The notes beneath the pieces are model-generated. The model worked only from the letters and a program-made list of their open reading frames with translations. It was not told the DNA's origin and ran no database searches. The translations under genes were made by a program, and so were the position numbers. 64,000 nt of DNA, taken from Microvirga makkahensis (GTDB lineage: Bacteria > Pseudomonadota > Alphaproteobacteria > Rhizobiales > Beijerinckiaceae). The stretch lies in contig NZ_WURB01000007.1 of the NCBI RefSeq assembly GCF_009830105.1, positions 124,001 through 188,000 of the forward strand, in the 5' to 3' direction. This document shows, piece after piece, positions 52,341 to 61,974 of this stretch (positions are counted from its first letter, which is position 1; every line of letters begins with the position of its first letter).

Positions 52341-53269
52341 CAGAGGCCCTCGACATAGGCGGTCATGCGGGCCCGCATCGTTGGATCCGGCAATGGTCCG
52401 GCGGCGGCCGCCACGTTCTCGCGCACGTGATCCACCCGCGTCGTCGCCGGAATGGCACAGGTCACGGCTGGGTGAGACAGGATGAACTTCAGGATGAACT
52501 GCGCCCAGCTTCTCGCGCCGATCTCGGGTGCCCAAGGCGGGAGCGGGTGGCGCTCCAAGCGATCGATCAGCGCACCCTGCCGGAACGGCCGGTTGACGAT
52601 GACCCCGATTCCTCGCTCGGCCGCCAGGGGCAGGATACGATCTTCCACCTCTCGATCGAGAATGTTGTAGGTGACCTGAATGAAGTCGAGCGGGTGCTGG
52701 CGCATCACGCGCTCGAACTCGCGGTGCCGGCGACCCTCCGAGGTGGTGATCCCGACATAGCGCACCTCACCGGCCGCCTTCATGGCCAGGAGGGTCCCGA
52801 GATGCACCTCCCAGGACAGCAGATTGTGGACCTGCAGCAAGTCGAAGCGTGGAACCCTCCAGCGACGGCGAGACTCCTCAATCTGGCTTGGACCGTCCGA
52901 GCCTGACGAGGTCCAGACCTTGTCGGCCGAGAACAGGCGAGGATGACGACCGAGCTTTTGCAGGCCATAGCCGATCACCTCCTGCGACGAACCGTACATG
53001 GGTGAGGAGTCGATCAGGCGCCCGCCGGCCTCGAAGAACGCCCGCATGACCTCGGCAGAGCTATCCCGCGCTTCGATGTCGCGACCGACATTGAACGTGA
53101 TCCAGGTGCCGAGCCCGACCAGGGGCAGCGCCTCTCCGGTCGAGGGTATTGGCCTGGTGAGACCCGGACCCGGCTGTGCGTCGCCTGCCAGGGACCACAT
53201 CATCGCGGCACTGGTCGCCGCTAAAGAAAAGAGAACATTGCGGCGGCTGAGGGGCTGTGACTGCTTCAT
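52340..53269 (-). CDS. Aldo/keto reductase with Tat signal
   Basis: A 309-aa AKR-family NAD(P)H oxidoreductase with an N-terminal twin-arginine signal (SRRNVLFSLAATSAAMM). In the barrel: GLGTWITFNVG, the catalytic Tyr in DSSPMYGSSQEVIG, Lys in FSADKVWTSSG and His in DLLQVHNLLSW; Asp is in RLIDSSP. Tat export of a folded cofactor-bound enzyme is consistent with this family in Alphaproteobacteria. ATG 53269 has a GGGGGAA box. Coupled to the DUF6064-like gene; downstream of the efflux pump gene by about 75 bases. Confidence 0.85.
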   Translation of the reverse strand: MKQSQPLSRRNVLFSLAATSAAMMWSLAGDAQPGPGLTRPIPSTGEALPLVGLGTWITFNVGRDIEARDSSAEVMRAFFEAGGRLIDSSPMYGSSQEVIGYGLQKLGRHPRLFSADKVWTSSGSDGPSQIEESRRRWRVPRFDLLQVHNLLSWEVHLGTLLAMKAAGEVRYVGITTSEGRRHREFERVMRQHPLDFIQVTYNILDREVEDRILPLAAERGIGVIVNRPFRQGALIDRLERHPLPPWAPEIGARSWAQFILKFILSHPAVTCAIPATTRVDHVRENVAAAAGPLPDPTMRARMTAYVEGL

Positions 53270-53345
53270 CGAAAGTTCCCCCGATTGGTTGCCTGTGGTT
53301 GCCGCATCAGTCTCCCTCGCGCCTTGGACGTTTTGCCAAGCCCTG

Positions 53346-54572
53346 TCACGGACCGGCCGCTGAACTTGCTCTGCGCCGCTCGGCAACCAGTCCGAACGAG
53401 GCGAGTGCGAACAACGCACAGACCACCATGATCGTGATCAGCGGCCAGACGGTGGCGCCAAGGGTAGCACCCACAACGGGAGCGACAAGCGCACCAAACC
53501 CAATCTGGAGGCTGCCCGACAGGCCAGCCGCCGCGCCTGCCACCTCCGGCTTCACGCTGACCGCGCCGGCGATGCCGCTCGGCAGAACCAGTCCATTCCC
53601 CAGACCAATGAAGAACATCGGCGCGAACAGAGCCACCGGGTGCAGGAATCCCAGGGCGAATGTGACTGCCATACTGGCGACACTGGCCAGGGTCACGAGC
53701 GTACCGGCCAAGATCATCCGGTTCGGTCCGATCCTGCCCGCGAAGCGGCCCGAGGCAAAATTACCCAGGATGTAACCGCTCGGCACGATGGCGAAGTAAA
53801 AGCCGTACTCTGCCGGGCTGCGGCCCATCAATTCGATCATCACGTAGGGCGCGCCTGCCACAAAGGCAAAGAACACGGCCGAAACGAAGCTGGCGGACAG
53901 CGTGTAGCCCCAGAACAGACGCGAGCCGAACAGGGTCAGGTAGCTGTGCATGAGGTGCCGGACGGAGCCCGCCGCATCACGATTGTGGTTGGTCTCGCGC
54001 AGCTGCCAGTAGGCGACGACCAGAATCAGGCTGCCAAAGACCATCAGGAAAACGAATGACGCGCGCCATCCGTAAAGCGTCTCGAGCACACCGCCGATGG
54101 TCGGCGCAATCATGGGCGCAACCGCCATGCCCATGGTCACATAGCCGATCATGCTGGCCACCTGATTGCGCCCGTAAAGGTCCCGGACGATGGCACGGCT
54201 CAGGGTGATCCCGGCACAGCCGCCGATGGCCTGCACGATACGGCCGATGATCAGCATCCCGACATTCTGCGCGGTCAGGCAGACGAACGAGCCGAACACG
54301 AAGACAAGAAGCCCGGCCAGGAGCATGGGCCGTCGGCCGAAGCGGTCAGAAAGCGGGCCGATAATCAACTGCCCGATCGCCATGGCCGCGAGATAGAGGG
54401 AAAGGGTCAGCTGAATGGTCGCGAAGTCGACCCCGAAGGCCCGCGCCATGCCCGGCATGGAGGGCAGGTACATATTGATACCGAGCGGGCTCACGGCCGA
54501 GGCGGCGATAAGCAACGCGATGAAGGAGGGTTTGGCGGCAGGCTGGCGCGCTGCGGCGCTGGTGTGGGTCAT
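53346..54572 (-). CDS. Bcr/CflA-family MFS multidrug efflux transporter
   Basis: A 408-aa twelve-helix drug:H+ antiporter of the DHA1 family. Signatures: GINMYLPSMPGMARAFGV in helix 1, GPLSDRFGRRPMLLAGL (motif A), IIGRIVQAIGGCAG (motif B with Arg) and SRAIVRDLYGRNQVASMIGY, followed by GMAVAPMIAPTIGGVLE (motif C), all typical of Bcr/CflA. ATG 54572 with GGATACC upstream; the longer frame is unsupported. Probably cotranscribed with the AKR and DUF6064-like genes, perhaps a toxic aldehyde/drug defence unit. Confidence 0.9.
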   Translation of the reverse strand: MTHTSAAARQPAAKPSFIALLIAASAVSPLGINMYLPSMPGMARAFGVDFATIQLTLSLYLAAMAIGQLIIGPLSDRFGRRPMLLAGLLVFVFGSFVCLTAQNVGMLIIGRIVQAIGGCAGITLSRAIVRDLYGRNQVASMIGYVTMGMAVAPMIAPTIGGVLETLYGWRASFVFLMVFGSLILVVAYWQLRETNHNRDAAGSVRHLMHSYLTLFGSRLFWGYTLSASFVSAVFFAFVAGAPYVMIELMGRSPAEYGFYFAIVPSGYILGNFASGRFAGRIGPNRMILAGTLVTLASVASMAVTFALGFLHPVALFAPMFFIGLGNGLVLPSGIAGAVSVKPEVAGAAAGLSGSLQIGFGALVAPVVGATLGATVWPLITIMVVCALFALASFGLVAERRRASSAAGP

Positions 54573-55339
54573 GGTATCCGTATTGTCTAAGGCGACGGTG
54601 GCGAACGGGACGGAGCGCGAAGCCGTCTTGAGGCCTCTCTCTGTAGCACAAGCTCTGACACAAGTGTGAAACGGGGGTGCGAACTGGAGCAGCGTCTGTA
54701 ACAATTCCCCGCTACGGCGCCGTCACGTTGTCGGAGAAGGATATATCGATCCTGGCTTGAGGCTGGTTCAGGCGACAGTCACAGTGCCGGGCGCCTCGGC
54801 CCGGCTCCGAATGGCCCGAGCGCGGACACGGCGATGATCAGCGGCATTGGAGTTTGCAAGACAGCGGAAGTGGCTTGCGATTTGGCCATGAACCGAGAGG
54901 CAGCGTTGCGCTTGACCGGCCGATTTGAAGCACTTCATGGTGCGCTCTCGTCGTCGGGTGGGCTGATAGCTGTTCCCTACACGGCTGTTCAGTTCCCGGG
55001 GTTCTGTCGATGGCCCCACCGATCACGCGGGTACAAGCCGCCGGCACCGGCGTTATTCGTGCCCGCCATGTCCGCGCGGAGGGCTCCGCAACCCCAACCA
55101 GCACCGCCACCTGCGCCAGGGCTCGGGCCACCACCTAGGCCCAGGCGGCTGCCCGCACCAGGTTGGGATTGGAGACGACCACCCGTGCCTGAAGGGGCGG
55201 CCAGATAAGAGCACGAGCTCCCAGCTCACAGGCACTTTCGGCCTGGCCACCTTCCGTGCTCCAGGCATCCCTATCCCGGTCTGTTGATGGCAGCCGATCC
55301 TTCAGCTGCTGACAGGTGGGCGAGGGTGTCGTGCCTATT
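54573..55339. other. Intergenic stretch, no supported gene
   Basis: About 770 bases upstream of the efflux gene. Pro/Arg-rich frames near 54834-55268 overlap on both strands and show no domain. The IS6-type remnant begins at the right end. Confidence 0.35.
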
Positions 55340-55544
55340 CATGCCCCACAATAGTCCGATTGAGCAGGATCACAGGGCCACTAAGCAACGGATATGGCAA
55401 TGCTCGGACTCAAGTCTAATCCCAACGCTCTCACGATTCTTGGTCAATTCGAGATGGTGCACATGATGCGCAAGCAGCAGGAGAACCACGCCCGCAATCG
55501 GCAACTATCGCTCAGCGAGCGTTTTCAACTGCTTGCCGCATGAG
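55340..55544 (+). pseudogene. IS6-family transposase remnant (C-terminus)
   Basis: Reads MPHNSPIEQDHRATKQRI, then after a frame change MLGLKSNPNALTILGQFEMV followed by HMMRKQQENHARNRQLSLSE and RFQLLAA stop. This is the C-terminal end of an IS6/IS26-type DDE transposase: the catalytic Glu with VEQDHR-like context, then GLKS and MVHMMRKQQ. About three quarters of the gene is missing and a frameshift lies at about 55395, so it is inactive. No terminal inverted repeats recognised. Confidence 0.6.
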
Positions 55545-55702
55545 CCGATACGAACTGCTCTGGGATCTTTCTGTCCGAAGTCGGAAATTTCAACGAAGCC
55601 CATCCGAGCTCCCCAGCGAGCGGACGGTTTACGGAAGATGAATTCTACTCCCCTTCCGTAAGCCTCTCATCGGCGGGACATAACAAGCGGTCCGCCCTGC
55701 GG

Positions 55703-57091
55703 TCACAAGGAAGCCACATCCCTGTTCAGCAGCTCCTGAGCCGTTTCATCGAGCGTGAGCTTGAAGCGTCTCACCATGTCGTGAATCTGCTCCTCATTGA
55801 TGATCAGAGGAGGGCAGAATGCGATGACGTCCCCGATGGCGCGGATGATCAATCCGTTTTCATGGGCACGCGCGAAAACCTGTGCCCCAATTTTTCCGAC
55901 GGGGTCGAACTTCGCCTTCGTTTCCTTGTCAGCAACCAACTCCACGCCTGCAATCAGCCCAATGCCGCGAACTTCGCCCACCAGCGGGTGATCCGCCAAC
56001 TTGCGGAGCTCGGCCTGCATCACCTCGCCCATGCGCCGTGCATTCTCGACCAGGTTCTTCTCTTCGATGATATCGAGGTTCTCGAGCGCAACCGCCGCAG
56101 GAACTGGGTGGCCGGATGTTGTGAAGCCATGGCCGAACGTGCCGATCTTGGCGGAGTTGTCGGCAATGCCGTCATAGAGCTCCTGGCTGATCATCACAGC
56201 CGCCAGAGGCTGATAGGAAGACGTGATCTGCTTCGACAGCACCAAAATGTCGGGATCGATTCCATAATAGTCGCAGGCGAACATCGTCCCGAGGCGACCG
56301 AAGCCGTTGATCACTTCGTCAGCAACGATCAGAACGTCGTACTTGCGGCAGACGGCCTGGATCTTGTTCCAATAGGTCGCAGGAGGTGGCAGGACACCGC
56401 CCGCACCCATCAGCGGCTCACCGATGAATGCAGCTACCGTCTCAGGGCCCTCTTCCAGAATGACAGCTTCGAGCTCGGCGGCAAGACGGTCGGCAAAGGC
56501 TTCCTCGCTCTCTCCCGGTTCCGCGAAACGGTAGTGATGCGGGCAGGTGACGTGTCGCACGGGGACGAAGGGCAGATCGAAATCCCGTTGGTTGGCAGGA
56601 AGACCCGTCAGGCTGCCTGAGGCGAGAGTGATCCCATGATACGCGTTGGTGCGGGCGATGAACTTCTTCTTCTGTCGCAGTCCCCGCGCATTGTTGTAGT
56701 ACCACACCATCTTGATCACACTGTCATTCGCCTCGGATCCCGAGTTCGCGAAGAAGGCGCGTTTGAGACGATCCGGCGCCATCTTCACCAGACGCTCGGC
56801 CAGCAGAACCGAAGGCTCGTTCGTCTTGTGGGAGAAGGTATGATAGTAGGGCAGCTTCGCCATCTGCCGCGTGGCAGCCTCAACCAGGCGCTTCTCTCCG
56901 AAGCCCACAGCCACACTCCATAGGCCGGCCAATGCCTCGATATAGCGGTTTCCCTGATCGTCGTAGACGTAGATCCCTTCGCCCCGATCGATCACGATAG
57001 GCCCGATCTCCTCGTGCTTCCTGGCATTGGTGACGGGATGAAGCACGTATTCTACATCACGTGCCTGAATTGAATTGGGGAGTCCGCGCAT
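55703..57091 (-). CDS. Class III (omega) aminotransferase
   Basis: A 462-aa PLP enzyme of the acetylornithine/beta-alanine-pyruvate aminotransferase class. Landmarks: ANSGSEANDSVIKMVWYYNN (115-134), RTNAYHGITLASGSLTG (147-163), IVADEVINGFGRLGTMFACD (255-274) and the PLP Lys 287 in ILVLSKQITSSYQPLAAV. Such enzymes transfer amino groups from omega-amines such as putrescine, beta-alanine or taurine to pyruvate or 2-oxoglutarate. It is the last gene of a polyamine-type ABC operon, about 100 bases after the second permease, so its amine is likely what the importer brings in. Confidence 0.9.
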   Translation of the reverse strand: MRGLPNSIQARDVEYVLHPVTNARKHEEIGPIVIDRGEGIYVYDDQGNRYIEALAGLWSVAVGFGEKRLVEAATRQMAKLPYYHTFSHKTNEPSVLLAERLVKMAPDRLKRAFFANSGSEANDSVIKMVWYYNNARGLRQKKKFIARTNAYHGITLASGSLTGLPANQRDFDLPFVPVRHVTCPHHYRFAEPGESEEAFADRLAAELEAVILEEGPETVAAFIGEPLMGAGGVLPPPATYWNKIQAVCRKYDVLIVADEVINGFGRLGTMFACDYYGIDPDILVLSKQITSSYQPLAAVMISQELYDGIADNSAKIGTFGHGFTTSGHPVPAAVALENLDIIEEKNLVENARRMGEVMQAELRKLADHPLVGEVRGIGLIAGVELVADKETKAKFDPVGKIGAQVFARAHENGLIIRAIGDVIAFCPPLIINEEQIHDMVRRFKLTLDETAQELLNRDVASL

Positions 57092-57194
57092 GATCCTTTG
57101 TCCTTTCGTTCTGTTGGGTCGCGTTGGCCGGAGATGTACACCGAGTCCTTAGCTGGGTCCCTCGGCTATATCGGTGGCGCCTGATCAAAGCTCT

Positions 57195-57989
57195 TCATGG
57201 GACAGCCTTAAGGGCGCTCCGCTCCTGACGCCATCGCAACAGAGCGGCGAGCCCTCCAAGACAGAGCGTTCCGATAATAAGCAGCAGGGCAGCCGCAACA
57301 ACGGTTGGGCTGATATTCTCTCGAATGCTCGAGAACATTTGTCGCGCCAGCGTCCTCTGATTGGGACCGGCCACGAAGAGTGTGATGACCACTTCGTCCA
57401 GAGATGTCGCGAACGCGAAGACGGCGCCGGAGATCACGCCCGGGAGCGCCAGCGGGAACGTAACTCTGCGGAACACCATTACCGGCGAGGCTCCAAGACT
57501 GCTGGCGGCTTTCTCGACTGACGGATCGATTCCCTGCAGGGATGCGGACACGCTCACGATCACGAAGGGAACGCAGAGGACCGCGTGCGCAACGATGACG
57601 CCCGGATAGGTGCTGGCAAGACCAAGATTGACGAAGAGCATTTGCATGCCCACGCCCAACACCACGGCGGGTACGACCATGGGGAGAAGGAACATCGTCC
57701 TCAGCAGATTCGCGAACGGCAGAGCCTTTGACCGCATGCCCAAGGAAGCCAATGTTCCCAGAATCGTGGAGAGCAGTGTCGCCCCCAGGCCGATGATGAG
57801 GCTGTTCATGATCGACAGGCGCCAGGCGTCCGCTGTCGCCAACTCCACAAACCACCGGAGGGAATAATCTTCGATGGGATATGTGAGAAAGACGCTGGAT
57901 GTGAAGGCCAGGGGCAGGATCGCGACGATCGGCATGAGCAGAAAGATCACGACCGAGACGCCGAACAAGATTTGAGCCGTCCGAAACAC
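57195..57989 (-). CDS. Polyamine-type ABC transporter permease, PotC-like
   Basis: A 264-aa inner-membrane permease with six helices and the coupling motif KAASSLGASPVMVFRRVTFPLALPG. The start is a GTG at 57989 four bases after the PotB-like stop; the spacing to GAGG is short, consistent with coupling. Together with the PotB-like protein it makes the membrane channel. Confidence 0.88.
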   Translation of the reverse strand: MFRTAQILFGVSVVIFLLMPIVAILPLAFTSSVFLTYPIEDYSLRWFVELATADAWRLSIMNSLIIGLGATLLSTILGTLASLGMRSKALPFANLLRTMFLLPMVVPAVVLGVGMQMLFVNLGLASTYPGVIVAHAVLCVPFVIVSVSASLQGIDPSVEKAASSLGASPVMVFRRVTFPLALPGVISGAVFAFATSLDEVVITLFVAGPNQRTLARQMFSSIRENISPTVVAAALLLIIGTLCLGGLAALLRWRQERSALKAVP

Positions 57990-57993
57990 TGCC

Positions 57994-59181
57994 TCACGCC
58001 CCCAGCAATTGAGGAGACTTCGAGAGCCGCCCGTAGATGAAGTAGAGGATCATCGTCACCAGGAGAAGGATCACCCCGAGCGCTCCGGCGAGCCCCCAGT
58101 TGGCTGTTCCCATGGCGTAGAACGCAATGACGGAACTGATCATCTGGTCGTTGGCCCCGCCCACGAGAGCCGGCGTGATGTAGTAGCCGATGGCGACCAT
58201 GAAGACCAGGAGTGAGCCTGACAGCAGGCCAGGAAGGCTGAGCGGAAGCAGCACACGCCAGAAGGCCCGCAGGGGCCCCGCCCCCATCGATGCCGCCGCC
58301 TGCATCAGGTTTCGCGGAACGGAGAGCAACACGCTGTAGATCGGCAGCACCATGAACGGCAGAAGCACATGCGTCATGGCGATCACGACGCCGACCCGGT
58401 TGAAGATCAGCGGCAAGGGGCTGTCGATGAGGCCCATGGCCTGCAAGGCTCGATTGATCAGCCCCTCGTTCTGCAGGAGAACGAACCAGGCGGTTGTACG
58501 CACCAGCAGCGATGTCCATAGCGGAACCAGGACTGCCAGAAGGAGCGCCGTGCGCTTCCAGCCGGTCACGGCTGCTGCCAGCATTGCATAGGGCAATCCG
58601 ATCGCTGCGCTTGCGAGCGTCACGATCGCCGCTACCAGGAACGTGCGGAACATGATCAACCGGTTGGCCGATGCACCGGGATCCTCGCTGACGATGGCCC
58701 CGCCCGCATCTCGCTTCATATCGACAGCGGCAAGAAGATTGCGGTCCGTATAGGGAGGAACCGCATCCCTGAGCGCCAGCCAGAAGCGGGGCTCCTTCCA
58801 GCGTCGATCAAGATCCCCCAGATCGACGGCTACCGCATCTGTTCCGTCTCGAACAGCGTTCGTCGTGCGGGTCAGCAGGGTTCGAAAACCCGATACGGCG
58901 CTGTTGAGCCGCCGAACCGTCTCCCCCAGTGCCTGCTGGTCGTCAGCCTGCCTGAGGTCCTCGACCAACGCCTGCTGGACCTGCGTCGGAGGAAGTCCTT
59001 GCCCATCCCAGGACACGATGGCCGCAGCCGTGCGCGGCAGGACGCGGCTGACCGTGTCGTCGACGACGGAAGCCCTCACCATTGTCCAGAGAGGCCATAG
59101 GAAGAATACCGCAAGAAAGGCCAGTAGCGGCACGATCAGCAGCAATGCGCCCATTCGCTCGCGTGCGGGTGCCCTGCTCAT
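57994..59181 (-). CDS. Polyamine-type ABC transporter permease, PotB-like, with a large extracytoplasmic insert
   Basis: A 395-aa permease, roughly 100 residues longer than PotB. After helix 1 (ALLLIVPLLAFLAVFFLWPL) a soluble region of about 130 residues (WDGQGLPPTQVQQALVEDLR, LNSAVSGFRTLLTRTTNAV) precedes helix 2, then the usual five helices and the coupling motif QAAASMGAGPLRAFWRVLLPLSLPG. The ATG overlaps the ATPase stop as ATGA. The insert could contact the binding protein. Extended permeases of this kind occur in other Alphaproteobacteria. Confidence 0.88.
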   Translation of the reverse strand: MSRAPARERMGALLLIVPLLAFLAVFFLWPLWTMVRASVVDDTVSRVLPRTAAAIVSWDGQGLPPTQVQQALVEDLRQADDQQALGETVRRLNSAVSGFRTLLTRTTNAVRDGTDAVAVDLGDLDRRWKEPRFWLALRDAVPPYTDRNLLAAVDMKRDAGGAIVSEDPGASANRLIMFRTFLVAAIVTLASAAIGLPYAMLAAAVTGWKRTALLLAVLVPLWTSLLVRTTAWFVLLQNEGLINRALQAMGLIDSPLPLIFNRVGVVIAMTHVLLPFMVLPIYSVLLSVPRNLMQAAASMGAGPLRAFWRVLLPLSLPGLLSGSLLVFMVAIGYYITPALVGGANDQMISSVIAFYAMGTANWGLAGALGVILLLVTMILYFIYGRLSKSPQLLGA

Positions 59182-60242
59182 GGCGCGAGCACCGTGCAAT
59201 CGCGGGGATCGAACGATACGACCACGGGAGTTCCAACAGTCCAGTTGCCCGCAAGGCGCTCGCACCGCGCCGTGAAAGTGAAGTTGCCCTTCGCCAACTG
59301 CACCCGCATGTGATCGCCATGATAAATGCAGTCGGTGATCGTCATGTCGAGCGCATTGTCCCCGGCAGGGTCCGCTCCAAGCCTCATCCGCTCCGGGCGC
59401 AATGAAAACAGGGCCTTCTGCCCCGCCTGCAGTTCAGGACCGCTTCGCACCTTGGCGGCGAGATCTGCGCCTAATACAATGGTCGCGTGTCCGTTCTGGA
59501 CGTTCACGACATCGGCTTCGATCAGATTGGTCTCGCCGATGAACTGGGCGACGAAACGCGTGCGGGGTGTATCGTAAATCGCGTGAGGGCTGTCGATCTG
59601 CTCGACCTTGCCCGCATTGAACACGGCGATCCGGTCGGACATGGTCAGGGCCTCGGACTGATCGTGGGTCACGAATACGATCGTCAGCCCCAGCCGCTTA
59701 TGGAGTTCACGGATTTCCAGCTGCATGTGCTCCCGCAATTGCTTGTCGAGAGCTCCGAGGGGCTCGTCCATCAGGATCACCCTGGGCTCGAACACAAGGG
59801 CCCTCGTCAGCGCGACACGCTGCTGCTGCCCGCCCGACAGCTGAGAGGGCCTGCGGTTCTTCAGATGACCTAGGCGCACCATGTCGAGGGCACGCTCGAC
59901 CTTCCGGGCGATCTCGTGCCGGGGCAATCTCTTCATCTCCAGAGGAAAAGCGACGTTTTCCGCCACGGTCATATGAGGGAAAAGGGCGTAGTTCTGAAAC
60001 ACCACGCCCATTTCGCGCCGGTGGGGCGGCAGCTGGTCGATGCGCATGCCGTCGAGCGTGATCGTCCCCCGGGTCGGCCGCTCGAAGCCTGCGAGCATCA
60101 TCAGGATCGTCGTCTTGCCCGAGCCGGAGGGACCGAGAAGGCTGAGGAACTCGCCTTTATGAATGGTCAGATCGAGGGAGTCGATCACGGCAAGCGAGCC
60201 GAAGCTCTTTGAAACGGACTCGAACTGAATGAACGGCTGCAT
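59178..60242 (-). CDS. Polyamine-type ABC transporter ATP-binding protein, PotA-like
   Basis: A 354-aa ATPase. Walker A GPSGSGKTT, Q-loop VVFQNYALFPHMTV, signature LSGGQQQRVALTRAL and Walker B ILMDEPLGALD, H-loop FVTHDQSEA, and a C-terminal TOBE domain (GQKALFSLRPERMRL). ATG 60242 starts the family homology (MQPFIQFESVSKSF); the frame continues upstream without support. It follows the binding-protein gene after a 156-base gap with a stem-loop. Confidence 0.92.
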   Translation of the reverse strand: MQPFIQFESVSKSFGSLAVIDSLDLTIHKGEFLSLLGPSGSGKTTILMMLAGFERPTRGTITLDGMRIDQLPPHRREMGVVFQNYALFPHMTVAENVAFPLEMKRLPRHEIARKVERALDMVRLGHLKNRRPSQLSGGQQQRVALTRALVFEPRVILMDEPLGALDKQLREHMQLEIRELHKRLGLTIVFVTHDQSEALTMSDRIAVFNAGKVEQIDSPHAIYDTPRTRFVAQFIGETNLIEADVVNVQNGHATIVLGADLAAKVRSGPELQAGQKALFSLRPERMRLGADPAGDNALDMTITDCIYHGDHMRVQLAKGNFTFTARCERLAGNWTVGTPVVVSFDPRDCTVLAP

Positions 60243-60341
60243 ATTTCTCTGCTGTCTCCGGCTCCGGCTGTTCCCGGCGAGGCCGCCACGTGGCATGCCT
60301 CACCGGATCGAGGACCAGTGCGGTTTGAACGATTCCGGTCA

Positions 60342-60376
60342 GGAGACAGCGTGAGGAGGCCCGATGCGCTGTCTCC
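60342..60376 (-). promoter_or_regulatory. Intercistronic hairpin in the polyamine-type ABC operon
   Basis: GGAGACAGCG and CGCTGTCTCC, a perfect 10-bp stem with a 15-nt loop, between the binding-protein stop (60399) and the ATPase start (60242). Same position as the hairpin at 15748-15776 in the peptide-type operon; no U-run. Confidence 0.55.
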
Positions 60377-60398
60377 ATTTCAAGAGATCACGCTGTCA

Positions 60399-61451
60399 CT
60401 ACTGAGCCAGCCAAGCATTGAAGCGCTTGTTCAGTTCCTCGATGTTGTCGATCCAGAAATCGGCATCGAGCGCAACGGCATTCGAAAGGTTTTCCGGCGC
60501 CGTGGGCAGGTCCTTCTGCAAATCGGCGGGCACCTTCGCCGCGGCCTCCTTGTTCGGCAGACCATAGGCAATGTACTCCGGCAACTTCACTTGGTTCTCA
60601 GGCTGGCTCGCGAAGGCGATGAAATCCATCGCCTGATCCTTGTTGGGGCTGTCCTTGAGGATTACCCAACTGTCGATAGCATACAAGCTGCCGGGCCAGA
60701 CGACCTTGAAGTTCTTGCCCTCTGTCTTGTTGATGCCCGAGATGCGCCCGTTATACGCCGACGTCATCACCACCTCGCCGGACGCGAGAAGCTGCAGAGG
60801 CTGTGCGCCGGATTCCCACCAGACGATATGCGGCTTGAGCTGATCGAGCTTTTTGAACGCGCGATCGACGCCTTCCGGCGTCGCCAGCACCTTATAGACG
60901 TCAGCGGGCGGGACGCCGTCGGCCATCAGGGCGAACTCAAGGGCGTATTTCGGTCCACGCCGAAGGCTGCGCTTGCCCGGGAACTTGTTGACGTCCCAGA
61001 AATCGGCCCATGATTTTGGCGCTTCCTTCAGTCGGTTGGCGTCGTAGCTCAGCGCCGTCGACCACACGATGGCACCGACGCCGCAATCGTCCACAGCGGT
61101 TGGCAGGAACTTGTCCTTGCCACCCAGCTTGTTCCAGTCGATCTTCTCATAAAAGCCGTCGGCACAACCGAGCGCCAGTTCCTCGGCCTCGACCTGAACC
61201 ACGTCCCAATTGGGAGTGCCCGCCTTGACCTTGGCCGCCAGAACGCCGATGCCGCCATCCCAACTCTCCTCAAGAACGGGCTTCCCGGCCTTCTTGGAGA
61301 ACGGCTCGAAGTAGATCTTGCGCTGGGCATCTTGGTAGTTGCCGCCCCAGGAAACCACCGTGAGATCACGGGCCTGAACGGCTTGTACGCTGCAACCGAT
61401 GAGCAAGGCGGATACACAGCCGGCGACAGAAAGCATCTTCGCGGTATTCAT
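60399..61451 (-). CDS. Polyamine-type ABC transporter substrate-binding protein, PotD/PotF-like
   Basis: Periplasmic 350-aa binding protein. Signal peptide LSVAGCVSALLIGCSVQAVQA; a lipoprotein-like LIGCS is present, but the Cys is followed by a normal AxA cleavage, so both types are possible. Mature part: LTVVSWGGNYQDAQRKIYFEPF, WDVVQVEAEELALGCADGFY and YNGRISGINKTEGKNF. Domain is SBP_bac_8-like. AGAGGG lies seven bases before the ATG. First gene of the operon with the ATPase, permeases and omega-aminotransferase. Confidence 0.9.
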   Translation of the reverse strand: MNTAKMLSVAGCVSALLIGCSVQAVQARDLTVVSWGGNYQDAQRKIYFEPFSKKAGKPVLEESWDGGIGVLAAKVKAGTPNWDVVQVEAEELALGCADGFYEKIDWNKLGGKDKFLPTAVDDCGVGAIVWSTALSYDANRLKEAPKSWADFWDVNKFPGKRSLRRGPKYALEFALMADGVPPADVYKVLATPEGVDRAFKKLDQLKPHIVWWESGAQPLQLLASGEVVMTSAYNGRISGINKTEGKNFKVVWPGSLYAIDSWVILKDSPNKDQAMDFIAFASQPENQVKLPEYIAYGLPNKEAAAKVPADLQKDLPTAPENLSNAVALDADFWIDNIEELNKRFNAWLAQ

Positions 61452-61974
61452 CGTTTATCCCTCTGTTGGTGATTTTTCCTCTGGGGAAGCCGAGCATAGC
61501 GTGGCGATTTAACGACTGCCAAGGCCGATCCTTCCAGAGAATAATCACCATCTTATTTATGTGAAATTGCGGCGTCGAGGCGCCTCCTCATTCTGAGAGG
61601 GGCGTGACCGGGCTGATGATGGCGCTATCCCTACCGAAACGATGGGGGACCCTGCTCTCGAAACAGGAGACGCCGCCTCGGCCGCGCCGCGAACGACAAC
61701 CCCGGCTGTCCGGACCAAGTGGGCATCCGGTGTGCCAAATCCGCGCCGCTCCCGTCGGTCTCGTGCAGGCATTACCATGGGAACGGCTGATCGGTCGTCC
61801 GTTGCGCGATAGCACAAGGGCATGCAGCCCTCTCCCATGTCGCTACCGGCTCCCACTCCTCTTCCGCTGCAAGCCCATTCTTTTGGCTAAGGTGGATCTC
61901 GAGGCGAACCTGATCTGCAGGAACGACGTTGAACCTGAATGGGCTGCTTGGCCGTTTAAAGACGAGGTTCAGCC
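61452..61974. other. Intergenic divergent region, no supported gene
   Basis: About 520 bases between the binding-protein gene and the 95-aa gene. It must hold the promoter of the polyamine-type operon, in the AT-rich stretch at 61530-61562. No operator dyad was recognised. Confidence 0.35.

Noticed and set aside
54834-55208. Pro/Ala-rich plus-strand frame of 124 aa
   Set aside because: Low-complexity proline-rich tail without signal peptide or ribosome site; probably a GC-rich non-coding artefact.
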